From: Spinacia oleracea
Taxonomy: Eukaryota; Streptophyta; Magnoliopsida; Caryophyllales; Amaranthaceae
Direction of reading: 5' to 3'
DNA length: 64,000 nt
NCBI RefSeq assembly: GCF_020520425.1
Contig: NC_079491.1
Coordinates: forward strand, 5,381,143 to 5,445,142
Below, piece by piece: positions 25,700 to 37,094 of the stretch. Numbering within the stretch: the stretch's first letter is position 1; each line of letters starts with the position of its first letter. The notes under the pieces are model-generated. The model saw nothing but the letters and a program-made list of their open reading frames with translations, ran no database searches and was not told the origin of the DNA. Position numbers and translations under genes: made by a program.

Positions 25700-26635
25700 A
25701 GAAATATCGGATATTAGATTTCTTGACACGGTTGTGAATCGGGTTCAGATCTTGAGTCTTGAATTGGCTGGTTAAACCGGATGTTAGGTTAATAACAGAT
25801 AATTTAAGTTCAAAGAGCTTAATTACGCGAACATACTAGGGTAAGATTATAGTTGAATTCGGTGAGTTTCTCGAGTTAGGTCACTTTTAACGACACTACC
25901 AAATACTAATAATGCCAATGAACAACCCTTAAGTGTGAAAACATTAGAATTTAGATACACCTGTTATGCAAAAATTATGTATATTACATAAAAATTATGC
26001 AAACTGAGGATCTAATGTGTCTCGAATTAAAACTAAATACTTCGTACTACATCATAAACCATAAAATCGTAAATGAAAATTTTGACGTTTTGATCACAAA
26101 AAGAAGTTGATGCTCATATTTTTCACCTGTTGTAAAATCTTGCTTTTGCCATTAGAATTTAGATACACCTGGAATATCTAAAAGAGGTTCTATGTTCCCG
26201 TTCTCAAAGTCATAAAACCACGCTTATAATATCACTAGCTCAATGTTTAAAAACACGTACTCGTATAACGATTGAGTGCGTAAAAGCTACTCGGAAAAAG
26301 AAAAAAAAAGATAAGAATGATAATGTAAGATATGCATAAATAGAAGAAATAAGAAATCGAACACCGAGGCCTGACTAGTAGAAATCATTTCAACAATTCT
26401 CGACGATTTGCTTCTTTATCGAATTGTAAAGAAAAAAAAATGTACATTGCCAGCATAACCCAAGCATTTAGCGTACCCGTGTGAATTTCTTCTGCAATTG
26501 CTATTAGTAGTACTCTAGCTTTAACAGTGTTAACACCGACTTAATTAGTTAGAAACTAATAAGCAAGTTAAAAAAAAGAAAGTTACAAACTAATTATGTG
26601 TGCGAATGCGAATGCGAATGAAGTCTTGAACTCAT
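25700..26635. other. AT-rich intergenic DNA upstream of the RPB9-like gene
   Basis: No gene or clear element was recognised. A GCGAAT microsatellite lies near 26604-26622. Confidence 0.45.
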
Positions 26636-26639
26636 ACCC

Positions 26640-26651
26640 TGTATATAAAAA
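26640..26651 (+). promoter_or_regulatory. Candidate TATA box of the RPB9-like gene
   Basis: TGTATATAAAAAC lies about 155 bp before the first ATG. The following leader contains a diverged direct repeat (AGAGCAAAC...CAATTCTCTTCGTC twice), so a second TAATAAAAAC-type site exists near 26732. Confidence 0.4.
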
Positions 26652-26818
26652 CCCAGAGCAAACGCAAACAATTCTCTTCGTCTTTTTTTTCGTCAAGTCG
26701 TCAACCACATTCATCAATACTCCTACTCTGTAATAAAAACTCAGAGCAAACAATTCTCTTCGTCATTTTTTTCGTCAACCATATACTTCATCAATGAAGA
26801 CTATGATGTTTTGCCACT

Positions 26819-29800
26819 ATGATGTTTTGCCGTCTATGGTAAAATTAATTTAACATCTTCTCTTTCTCTGTTCATCAATTTGAAGCCATCTTTTTCTTGA
26901 TTAAATGTTGAATTGTTTGCGTAATTTGAACAGCAACTATCTGATGTACCTGAAGGAAGAGAAAGAAGAAAAAATTCTTCTCTATGCTTGCCGAAATTGC
27001 CTTCATCAGGTATTATAGCTTTCTCTTTTGAATAATTATCTGGTTATAGTTTTAGGTTTAGGTGTTTTTATCGGAAAAATGTTAATTCGAACTTGTAATT
27101 AATTAGGTTTTAGGAAATAGAGAAGAGGATAGTTTCTAATATGATCCTATTTATTAAAGAAAATGTAGTTGTTGGCGGGAATACGTTTAATTTGAGTTTC
27201 TTGATGACTCGTCATCTCATGAATATGAATTTGCATGTCAATTTGTCAATAATACGATAATAAATACGATAATAAATAATCTAATTGGACTGAATTTGCA
27301 TGTCAATTTGTCATAATTATCTGGTTATAGTTTTAGGTTTAGGTGTTTTTGTGCCTCCTTTTAATCATACGATAATAAATAGTCTAATTGGACTGAATTT
27401 GCACGTCAATTTGTCATAATTATCTGGTTATAGTTTTAGGTTTAGGTGTTTTTGTGCCTCCTTTTAATCATACGATAATAAATAGTCTAATTGGACTGAA
27501 TTGGCATGTCAATTTGTCATAATTATCTGGTTATAGTTTTAGGTTTAGGTGTTTTTATACAATAAGTGCCTTACTGCCTCACAATACATGGTCTTTTCGT
27601 AACCTAGAGCTTCTTGTCACGTGCTGACTCTTTTACTTAGTCTTACACGCTGCCTACTAGCGTCTCACACCCGTCGGACTAACTAGTCAAGACACTTCGA
27701 TGCTTGCTCGATGCTAAGTGATGCTACGAAAGCTTTTGTGTGGAAAATGCTAAGGCACCAAGTGTATGGCTTTTAAAGAATGCTTTGTATTGCTTGAGAG
27801 AGAATTACAAGTGTTTGATGCTTTGTACAAATGAATGCCAAGACCTATTTATAGTGCCTTGGTGGCCTAGAGACTTCTACTCTAGAATATTCTACAAGGC
27901 TCTCTCAAAGGAGCTCTCTATACATTTCTAGAATATTCCTACCTCCTAAGAAAATCAGAAAATACATGGAGGGTTCTAGAAAATACACACAAGTATGTAC
28001 AAGAGTGTTCTAGAGTCATCCATGCTAGAATGCTCTAGAGAAATCCAAGCTAGAATGCCCAAGTGTATTCTAGAGTCTTCCGGAGGCATTCCAAGGACCT
28101 TGCTGCACCATCGGGCCCAAGCGGGCCTCGAAATCCAATTCTGGCCCGACCATTATCTTCATTGGGTCAAAATATGTGGGACCCCCAAGTTTGAGCCCAA
28201 TCCAAACTCATTTGGTCCACCAAACAGCCCATTATTATGTTACTGTCATAGGCGTGTTCACTGGGAAATTATAGCTAATTCAATATTTTCCTCTATAGGG
28301 GGTGGGTGCTCCTCCCTGCTGCCAGCGCCCATGGGTGCCCCTGTGGCCCATGTTGCTGCCTTGCGGCCAAGCGATGCACTACGATGCTGCCTTGGATGCC
28401 TTGTTGCCTCGGTGTGGGGACTTTTTAGAGATGGCTCGTGACATTCTACTGCTTAGGAGGCTGCAGATGATAACAATTGCAGCATATACAGAGAAGTTGC
28501 TGCAAATCCAACTCAGGTTGTACAAGGTGTTGCTGCAGATCCAACTCTTCCTAGAACCAAGTCTGTCAGCTGTACTCAATGCAATCATGGAGAGGCTGTC
28601 TTTTTCCATGTGAGCTTCTAATTCTTCTTTTTCCATTAGCCAAAGATTTATGAGCCTTTTGAGCACTTTACAAACTAAGGTCTTCGCCTCTTCCACCATA
28701 ATAACAACACTCATCCTAAGAAGAGAAGCACCAGTTGGAGAATTCAGCAATGTGAAGAATAAAAAATTTAACAAAACAAAGAAAGGAAAACAGAAGAGTA
28801 GTCTACGCCACACTCACCCTACTGTATTCCTCTAACCAACATGCCTCTTCACAGTTGGAAAGAAATACAAGAACCATATTGGTATTTTCATTTTCAGAAG
28901 AAAAAAAATATAATAATAAGATGACGGGGTTTTGTATAACATATAAGGTGCACCCTATTACATTTTCTTTTCACATGCAAGGAGAAAATATGAGAAGGTG
29001 TACGGTGCGTCTGGATACGCCTAATTTAATAATTTTCAGGATTTTTCAACCAATAATCGTTAACAGTTTGCACAAACGTGGAGTCGTTGACTACTTCAGA
29101 AACACTACTGTCGTTGGAAATCTTAGCAATCAACAAACTGTTTCACCAGTGATTTAAAATAGAACACACAAGAAAAGTGAAAGTAAAGAACAAAGTTTCC
29201 AATGATTGGTAAAAGTTGAACTATGTTATTTAACACGAAAAATCAGTAAGGGACAAGACACAATTTTAAAGCCAAGAAAGGATGTAGGCTATGTTAAAAG
29301 ATCACAACCACCCTGCATAGGCAATCCAATCAGGATAACAAGAAGAAACACCCAGTGAGATGCAAAAACTATCCCAACTCTTATTGCATTTGTTGAGTAT
29401 TGAAGATGTTTCAGGAGTGTTCTGGCCCATGTCGACTTGGATTGATGGGTTTTATAGGCGGTTATTATGGTATGTACGATGTTGTAGGTATTGTGAGGTG
29501 GGCAGGACCTGTTTAGCTTAGGTCTGATCAATTTCTCAAGTCACCAGGTTCTGTTTGGTGAGTACTGTAGGTTAGGGTTGTTTTTTAAAGCAAGTTGACT
29601 AGGGTTGACTTTGCCTGCCATCAAATATAAGCTAGCTAGGTTACTTTAACAAATATAATAAGTAGAAACTTATCATCAAAACTGTGACCCAACAACTACC
29701 ATCAAAACCTTAAAATACGGAGTACTCACAACTTCTTTATGATTAGATTTTATAATGGAGCATTTGGTATGAGAAGTATAAAACTTAAGTTTTTTTTGTT

Positions 29801-30086
29801 CACCTTATTTCCCCTCAACACAAGCTTGAGCTATATCACCTAGATGGTTTTTCCTAGAATTTAATTACCAAATCGCACAATTATAATAAGCCTTTAAATG
29901 TAGTAGTATAACTTCTTTTTAATTTCCTATTATCAAACCTATTTTGATCAGCATTTTGTAAAACTTGTTAAGAGATGAGGTTTCTAATCCATTTCATATG
30001 CGGCTATTTTTCAGGAATCTGATCAAAGTATGACTTTGATCTATGTTTGCTGCAATGCGGATTGTGGTCATAGCTGGAGAGCTTGA
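26819..30086 (+). CDS. NRPB9: RNA polymerase II subunit RPB9-like protein, 4 exons
   Basis: Exons 26819-26838, 26934-27009, 28457-28609 and 30015-30086 join in frame through GT-AG introns to give 106 residues (RPB9 is about 114). RPB9 is a small RNA polymerase II subunit involved in start-site choice and fidelity. Two zinc ribbons are visible: FCRLC (C4, C7) with YACRNC (C26, C29), and SCTQC (C71, C74) with VCCNADCGHSW (C95, C100). The diagnostic DPTLPRTKSVSC and NHGEAVFF blocks are present. The copy is diverged: the last residues read GHSWRA where the family normally has GHRWRE. A 16-bp tandem duplication (26800-26815/26816-26831) puts the upstream ATGs (26794, 26803, 26806) out of frame, so only ATGs at 26819/26822 reach the RPB9 frame. 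Introns 2 and 3 are swollen by repeats. It may be a decaying duplicate rather than the main gene; expression is unknown. Confidence 0.78.
27233..27560 (+). repeat. Tandem repeat of about 108 bp in RPB9-like intron 2
   Basis: Three copies carry GTCATAATTATCTGGTTATA, GTTTTAGGTTTAGGTGTTTT and CTAATTGGACTGAAT. A single older copy of part of the unit lies at 27037-27075, the likely source. Confidence 0.85.
27557..28246 (-). mobile_element. Putative solo LTR-like element in RPB9-like intron 2
   Basis: On the minus strand a strong TATA box (CACTATAAATA, 27846-27856) is followed by a leader without ORF, as in a plant LTR. The sequence could start TGACAGTAAC near 28246. The right flank (28247-28285) resembles the intron sequence following the copy at 27060-27090, suggesting insertion into this intron. 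A 4-bp TAGG flanks both proposed ends, but this is weak. Confidence 0.45.
28860..29245 (-). repeat. Dispersed repeat in RPB9-like intron 3, inverted copy of 20199-21120
   Basis: Matches the reverse complement of the 20.2-21.1 kb repeat and lacks the hAT insert found there. Contains a shadow ORF on the plus strand without known features. Confidence 0.75.
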
Positions 30087-30638
30087 TTGACCCTGTTGTT
30101 GCGATATTTTGTATATTTTGTTTCAGGAGAGATTGATTGATTGACCCTATTGATGTTGATCGATATTTTGTATATTTTGTTTCAGGAGAGATTGATTGGA
30201 TATTTTGTATATTTGAAAACCAAAAGTAGGACTAATTTTGTATATTTGAAAACCAAAAGTAGAACTAATTCTGCTTTGACCTTGTTGTTGCTGATAATTT
30301 TGCTAAATGTTTTTTGGTAATATTTTAGTCAAATCCGTATATTAATATGGGAAGCATGTTCACTCGATATGTTGGTCACATTAGATGAAAAAATTTAAAT
30401 GAGTATATTCAAAATTTTATAATTATGCATTAGTTTTTTTTCTTTTTTTTTTGAGGGGAATTTAGTTAAAAAATTGTCCCTAATGCGTACGTGCGTGGGA
30501 TCTAATCTAGTTACTGGAAAAGGTGTGTCTAAGTCAAGTCTAATGGTCAATCAGTAGAGGGACGACAAACTAATAGAAAGGTCTAAAGTTATAATGATGA
30601 GATTGTAGTTTTATTTACGATGTTGTGGGCGTAATTTT
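29922..30638 (+). repeat. Direct repeat copy 1: RPB9 last exon plus Helitron 3' end
   Basis: Shares with 36398-37014 the intron end (TATTATCAAACCTATTTTGA), the last RPB9 exon, GTATATTTGAAAACCAAAAG, a Helitron terminus (GTGGGATCTAATCTAG at 30510) and about 130 bp beyond it. This copy has extra internal tandem repeats (30090-30240). Confidence 0.9.
30300..30510 (+). mobile_element. Helitron family 2, 3' terminal part
   Basis: Homologous to the 3' part of 23332-23778 and ends GGGATCTAATCTAG before T. The 5' end was not found; RPB9 exon 4 lies only ~215 bp upstream. Confidence 0.6.
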
Positions 30639-31313
30639 GAATGACATGAGACTGTCAAATAGGGTCATGGTTTGTCATGACTTCATAATTGTAGTTTACT
30701 TATATTGGTTAAATGTTTCAAGTAGAAGATTCCAGGTTCGGCTCCTGGCCCCAGCCTTTCTTCTTCTTCTTTTTTAATTTCTTGCATTTTTGGACTGTGA
30801 TGAATAACAAAACTAAGCAAGTCATCATAACTTTCCAGTTTTTTACTTCTAAGATCTGGCCCTACCTAACAGAACACAAGCTTCTTACACTGTACTAAAG
30901 CCTCATACATAACGAGTCATTTACTTGCTAAGCAGATATAATTGCAAACAATAAAAGAACACTCCATATATGATAACCTTCCAATTTCTGTGGAACCTGA
31001 AGTGTAAAAAGGATTTGATTCATGCTCTACTCATGCAACCAAACTCTTAAAACTAAGACTTTAAGAAGTTGGAGAAGCCTATGTCATCAAACTTCCACAA
31101 ACAAATGCTAATCTTTTTACCTCCAACACCCTACTAACTCTTTCCTTTCCTAAATCCCCAAAAACAGTCAGGAATATCATTCCTTGACTATGTTCAACTC
31201 ACAAGAAAACAGCAACGAAAACATAAAGAAATAGCTCAGTGTAAAAGTGAAACTATTAAAGACAACGAGATGAATACAAGAGTAAGGGCATGAAATAAGA
31301 TTTCAGAACTTAC

Positions 31314-31422
31314 AGTTCCCAAAGAGCTGAAGTTGGTGGTTTGGTGCATTAGTATTAAGCTGAAAACGATTCTCGTCCAGAAACATAGGAAATGCATGAT
31401 TGCTATTGTTGCCTCCAAACAT
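31314..31422 (-). pseudogene. BOI: BOI-type E3 ubiquitin ligase, first coding exon only
   Basis: The minus strand encodes 36 residues starting MFGGNNSNHAFPMFLDENRF and ending QLQLFGN. This is the characteristic N-terminus of BOI (BOTRYTIS SUSCEPTIBLE1 INTERACTOR)-related RING ligases. It ends at a good donor (T|GTAAGT). A leader exon acceptor (TTCTTCAG) lies near 31500, and a pyrimidine-rich leader at 33630-33800 fits the 5' UTR. The remaining exons, with the coiled region and the C-terminal RING, are not found in the ~31 kb downstream on this strand. I therefore read it as a truncated 5' gene fragment. A very long intron reaching beyond the window is possible but unlikely. Confidence 0.7.
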
Positions 31423-33850
31423 TTTGATTGAATAGTGCAACTTAAGATTAAGTTTACAGGCTTCTTCCTTCCAAAATGTTGTCACGGAGAAGGGACACCT
31501 GAAGAATCTAAATACAAACATGTGCAGGTCAGATTTCAGAGTAAAAAAAGGCTGGTAACATATGAAACAAGCTTCCAACATATCATAAACTATAGGGATA
31601 TTCAGTTCAGCTCCTACATGCCAACAAAATTGGATATAGTAAAAGGCAAGAATAGCACTAACAGCCTAACAGGGTAAACTTGGCAAAACAAACAGGGATA
31701 CTAAGTACCTAGCTCATCTTGGTTACTTTATAAAATTCACAATACCACATAAATAATTCAATTAGATTTTCACTTCTAAATTTAATAGACATTCAGCCCC
31801 CTGTCCATTCATGGAATGATGAACACCCAACAAACTTGACCCATAAGAAGGAATAATGATAACATTACAGATTTTCTTATAGTTAACCAATAATTATCAT
31901 GGAGGAATAGATAAATGTCTATTTCCAACAGGCACATCAAACCCCAAGGTCACGTGATGTACATATGGTCCATGTTTATCTATGGATTTAAGTACAACCA
32001 CCTTCTATTTTATCTCCCACAACACATGACACACTCGCATACAACATTGAAATATGTCAGGTAAGTTTGATGGGGTTGCTTCTCAAATCACAATCACAAA
32101 TAAAACTCCTGCTCTTTCTTAAGACGCCATCAAGGCATCAACAGAAAGGTCAGGAGGATAACAACCACAGAACCACTTAAGGGTAAAGATAAACATCTTA
32201 CTTCAAATTCCCTCACTAGCATACCATAACAACATCCCACAATATATAATTCCAATTTCTAGCAGATACACAGTGCCACAGTGGACTTCCAACATTATCA
32301 TAATTCACGCAGTAGGTCTGTATATCATATGGCATTGGAATAAGGCACTTCTTAAAGAGAATAAAGAGCCAGTTAAATGAAACAAAATCAAACAGAACAA
32401 CAATCCTCAAGAATACTCTCATCTATTTATCAAAAGTTAAAATGGTACATAGGAAGATGTGAAGTCCTGAAATATATGTGCATTAACTAGACTTATTGCT
32501 TTCCACAACCTTTGTGCCAAGAAGTTTACAGCCTCAGCAAATATTTTCTTCATTCAAGACAGGAAGCCGGTCCATAATCCTGCACACGTTGTCCAGCAGA
32601 AGATGGTTGAAGTCTCAACCTCCCCACCCCAGAAGAACAAACAAAGGGATTAAAGCATCACAGGACAAACAAGGAGTTGAGACTAACTCGATAACGGATT
32701 AGCGACTAAGAAGTTCAAGTGGTACTTAAAATGACAAAATTTCTAACTTAAGACAGAAATACTGCAACTAAGTTCCAACCACGATTGTTATATCTCCAAA
32801 CCACAAATAGTGCCATCCAACTTGATTGTCATATGTACCAACATCAAAAAAGCTTCTACCATTATCAATCTCATACTTAGCCTGATTATATAAAATAAAC
32901 ACAAAAGGCAGAATAATAATTTATTTACATCACAGGTAAAAAGGGAAAGTTATGCTACAGATTCAACTAGATGGATAAAAGGGAAAAGCATCATCAGATG
33001 ATACAACAACCAACTAACACAACTGTAGATGATCATGCTCATCAATTCAGATATACCCTTACTAACCTAAAATCAAGACTTTTCTAAAATCGTAGTAAAT
33101 CAGCAATTAGATAACCTTAAAGAAATCCATCTTTTGTTAGTCAACCTGGACAAATCAAATGTCCAAAACCTAATAAAAAAACCAACAAACCAAAAAAAAA
33201 ATATCACCCAAAAACTGAAAAGATTCCTAGATTCCTTCAAAGCAAAAACACAAGTATAGACAATCAAAAAACAGAATATCATCCACATATATCAAAAATC
33301 AAGGGGTGATTCATAATTTTCCAGAAAAGAAATTTAATTGCAGATTACCTTCAAAGATTAATCTCCTTTGAATTCAACTTCAGCCGGAAAACTCAAGAAC
33401 AGATCCTGTCATTACCGTTTATATCAAAATAATTATGGCATACCCCATCAAAGCAAAAAAACAAAAAAATGAACTTCATCCAGAAAGGTTTAATCTTTAC
33501 CCAGAAAGCAAATTAACCAAGCATTAAAAATAAAAACCAAGAGAAATAATTAGGTATATGAGCTGAAAATACAACAAACCTCAAAAATGGGTGGAAAATA
33601 TTTACAGAGAAATATAGAGAGAGAAAGGATTATCGGGAAGATCCGTGAAACGCCATAAATAAGATGGTAGAGCTCATAAATTAGCACCCAGAAATGGAAG
33701 AAAAAAGGAAGCAGATATGGAAAAGAAAAAGGGGAAAAGGGGGGGAAATTAAGTTGTGGGAATTTTAAGGTGAGGAGAGAGAAAGTGAGAATAATTGGAG
33801 TGTGGGAGGAGGTGGGGTGGTGCAGGTGCAGGTGCAGGTGCAGGGTGCCC
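31423..33850 (-). other. BOI-fragment 5' leader, leader intron and promoter region
   Basis: Non-coding on both strands. The region looks like a gene leader: an intron-like AT-rich stretch, then a GA-rich (plus strand) segment at 33600-33800 and a GCAGGT microsatellite at 33822-33845. Confidence 0.5.
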
Positions 33851-34050
33851 GTGATGCCGTTGTGTGTTGGGTAATGGTATTGGATTTACGCAAACTCAAT
33901 TCTTTATTTTCAGAAAATAAAAAAAAATAAAAAAAAATAGGAGGTACAAGAATTACATGATGAATTGCACCAAAAATTTAATAAACTGCATGATGGGAAA
34001 TGATCAATATTAGTAGCCAGTAGGTACTACGGAGTAACTATTAAACCAAC

Positions 34051-34565
34051 AAGGGAGGCTACATCGCTGGTAACCAGTGGCATAATTACCCCATACCTGG
34101 GGTAAAATGGTAATTTCATCTCATGAGTTGAAAAGTCAAACAAAGTACTACATATGTGCAACAATGACAGTAATTAGTACAACAATGACAGTATTTTAAT
34201 ACAACAATGACAGTATTTATGTAAACGATGACAATACTTATATAACACTTGTATACATACTTTTACCCATTCATTTAATATGCAACACTTTTATCCATTT
34301 ATTTAAGTGGTCTCTTTACTTTTTATATTTCATTACAGTTGTATACATAATTTTCTTTTTTGGGTGATTGTGACAGTATTTTAATACAACAATGACGGTA
34401 TATATACAACAATGACAATACTTATATTAGAAATGACAGTATATAACAAGTTAACAACACTTTTACACATTTATTTAAAGGTGGGCCATGTTTTCAATTT
34501 TTTTTATTTTTTAAAGTGGGTATGGAGTCCTTATTTCGCTGGTTACCAGCGATGTAGACAACCTC
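34051..34565. mobile_element. MULE-like MITE with 10-bp target-site duplication
   Basis: Terminal inverted repeats share CTACATCGCTGGTAACCAG (34059- and 34535-34555). The flanks TTAAACCAAC at 34041-34050 and 34566-34575 are identical, typical in length for Mutator-like insertions. The interior is a set of ACAACAATGACAGTAT repeats, no ORF. Confidence 0.82.
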
Positions 34566-35347
34566 TTAAACCAACTACGAAAGAGAGAAAAAAATCTGTT
34601 GAAAATAGAGAAAGAATTGAAGACGATTTGGTTAACGTTTGTTTTTCGAAAAATTATGGATACCGTTCAAACATCTTTTAGGTATATACTAGTGGACGTT
34701 TGGTTGCACATAGGAAATTATTCACATATTCCTCTAATGCTTATTTGGTTCAAATGAGAATTAAATTTTCACCTTGGAAAATTCTTAGAAAATCGATTGC
34801 CCTTGTTTGATTGGCACAGGGCATTCACTCTTCATGGGAATTACTATGACTTACTAAGGGGGATGGGTAAACAACTTCCCATGTGAACTCCAAATTCCTT
34901 AGAACTCTTATTTCTTCCTCTAATTGTTTGCAACCGAACATCAATCAAATTTGCAAATTCTCATGAAATTTGACTTCATGGGAGATTGGGAGGTGAGTAA
35001 AATTGATTAGTTGGTCATACTGACAAATTTGGAATTCGCATGTAAATTTTGTTTAACCAGGGGTTCGGTAATCATCTCCCCCCATTTTAAAGAAAGTATA
35101 ACTTTTCAAGAGTTATTATGTCTTATGTCCATATCAATCAAACAACTTATCAATCTTTTACTTCCTATAAAATGTCATTTTTCATAATTTAGATGTCAAC
35201 CAATCAACCCTTAATTACATTTTACCAAAAATAAGGATACATTGTTTTTTGGAAGAAAAAATAAGGATACATTATATTCACCTCATATAAGATATGTTGT
35301 GTTTTACCTTGTTTACGGTATAAACTTGGGTATGAAGTTAATAATAG

Positions 35348-35690
35348 CACTCCAATGACAAGCTAATTGTCAAATTAGTTTGTCATGTTGCCTAATTAGC
35401 TTTCTAGACGTTATATATATAGTTTATATTTCAATGCCGAGTTAAATTACCAAACTAGCTTGATATTTATTTGGGTCCACATTTACATTTAACCATTTAA
35501 TTTTAATTGTATTTTGAATTTTACTTAAATCACTATTGGACAATTTTTTTCCAAACCAATTAGTTTGTACAACCTAATTTGTTTGGCCAATCTAATTTAT
35601 TAAAATCACTCTAAAGGTTAAGCTAGTACCTTAAAACTTTTATAAATTACAAGCAAATCCTTATCTACTACCAGTGGATTACTCAAGTAC
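35348..35690. mobile_element. Diverged MITE related to 21305-21622
   Basis: Shares ACTCCAATG, ACAAGCTAATTGTCAAATTA and AAAACTTTTATAAATTACAAG with the 21.3-kb element. Termini have decayed. Confidence 0.55.
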
Positions 35691-36397
35691 AATTTATAAC
35701 CTAAAAAAAGTATTAAAAAGTTCGAATAAGTCGTATAATTTCATTTGAGTTTGGTAAACGAAAATCATACGAAGTATAAATGAAACGCTCCCATAGTATA
35801 ATTTAGGTACACCCATGTAATAGATTGAATATGTGACAACATACATTATATTGTTAAAAAAAACTCTTGGTTGTGTAATGTGTATGGTCTATACTTTAGA
35901 TCATTCCCCCCAACCTAATTTGGCGTTAAGATTGAAATTTTCTAGATCAAACTATTTACAAATTGTTAAACTCTAAATCATTTTTTATACGTAATTACAG
36001 GAAAAATAATAAACGTAAGGAGTAACCGTTTAATTTGGAGAATTTATACTTTAACGACGTGATCTCTTCAGCATACGACGCATTGTATAAGCGTCACAAA
36101 TCAACCTTAGACCGCGTTACATATATACGTTGCTACTTGGATATCCAACACCAAAATATCCCATCTTAATTTCTTTCACTTGTTACTAGTTTTAAGATAA
36201 GAGAGGCTAATTATTCAGGGATTAAGGACATGTTATGTTCACCTTATTTACCCCTCAAAGAAAATAAAATTTCTTCAGGGAGATATAATAATCTTTTATT
36301 GATTTGGAACCAACAATATAATGGATTTAACAAAAAGAAAATATTATTTCAGTTAAAACGTATCATTTCGGAAGGAGTCCGGCCAATTCATTATTTC

Positions 36398-37014
36398 CTA
36401 TTATCAAACCTATTTTGATCAGCATTTTGTACAACTTGTTAAGAGATGAGGTTTCTAATCCATTTCACATGCGGTTATTTTTCAGGAAACATCGAAAAGT
36501 ATGCAATTGATCTATGTTTGCTGCAATCCGAAATGTGGTAATAGCTGGAAAGAATGATTGTTGCTCTGACCCTGTTGTTGCTAATTTTTTGTATATTTGA
36601 AAACCAAAAGTAGGACTAATTTTGTATATTTGAAAACCAAAAGTAGAACTAATTCTGCTCTGACCTTGTTGTTGATGATAATTTTGCTAAATGTTTTTTG
36701 GTAATATTTTAGTCAAATCCGTATATTAATATGGAAAAAATGTTCACTCGATATGTTGGTCATATTAGATGAAAAAATTTAAATGAGTATATTCAAAATT
36801 TTATAATTATGCATTAGTTTTTTTTTTGAGGGGAATTTAGTTAAAAAATTGTCCCTAATGCGTACGTGCGTGGGATCTAATCTAGTTACTGGAAAAGGTG
36901 TGTCTTAAGTCAAGTCTAATGGTCAATCAGTAGAGGGATGACAAACTAATAGAAAGGTCTAAAGTTATAATGATGAGATTATAGTTTTATTTACGGTGTT
37001 ATGGGCGTAATTTA
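36398..37014 (+). repeat. Direct repeat copy 2: RPB9 last exon plus Helitron 3' end
   Basis: Second copy of 29922-30638, in the same orientation, starting 6476 bp later. The Helitron terminus TGGGATCTAATCTAG ends at 36885. Homology stops just before an AT run at 37016. Confidence 0.9.
36486..36557 (+). pseudogene. RPB9 last-exon copy
   Basis: Preceded by an intact acceptor (TTTTTCAG) and encodes 23 residues ending YVCCNPKCGNSWKE then stop, equivalent to exon 4 of the gene at 26.8-30.1 kb. The second zinc-ribbon cysteine pair is kept. No exons 1-3 were found upstream, so it is an orphan exon fragment. Confidence 0.8.
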
Positions 37015-37094
37015 ATATATATATATAGGGGAGAGATCCGGTAAGAACACCTTCTTATGTAAGAACACTTCTTACGGTAAGAACACTTTTACAC

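Noticed and set aside
28379..28813. 144-residue minus-strand ORF
   Set aside because: It is antisense to RPB9 exon 3, whose plus-strand frame has clear family motifs and splice sites.
30715..30760. B-box-like GGTTCGGCTCC suggesting a SINE
   Set aside because: No convincing A box, tail or target-site duplication.
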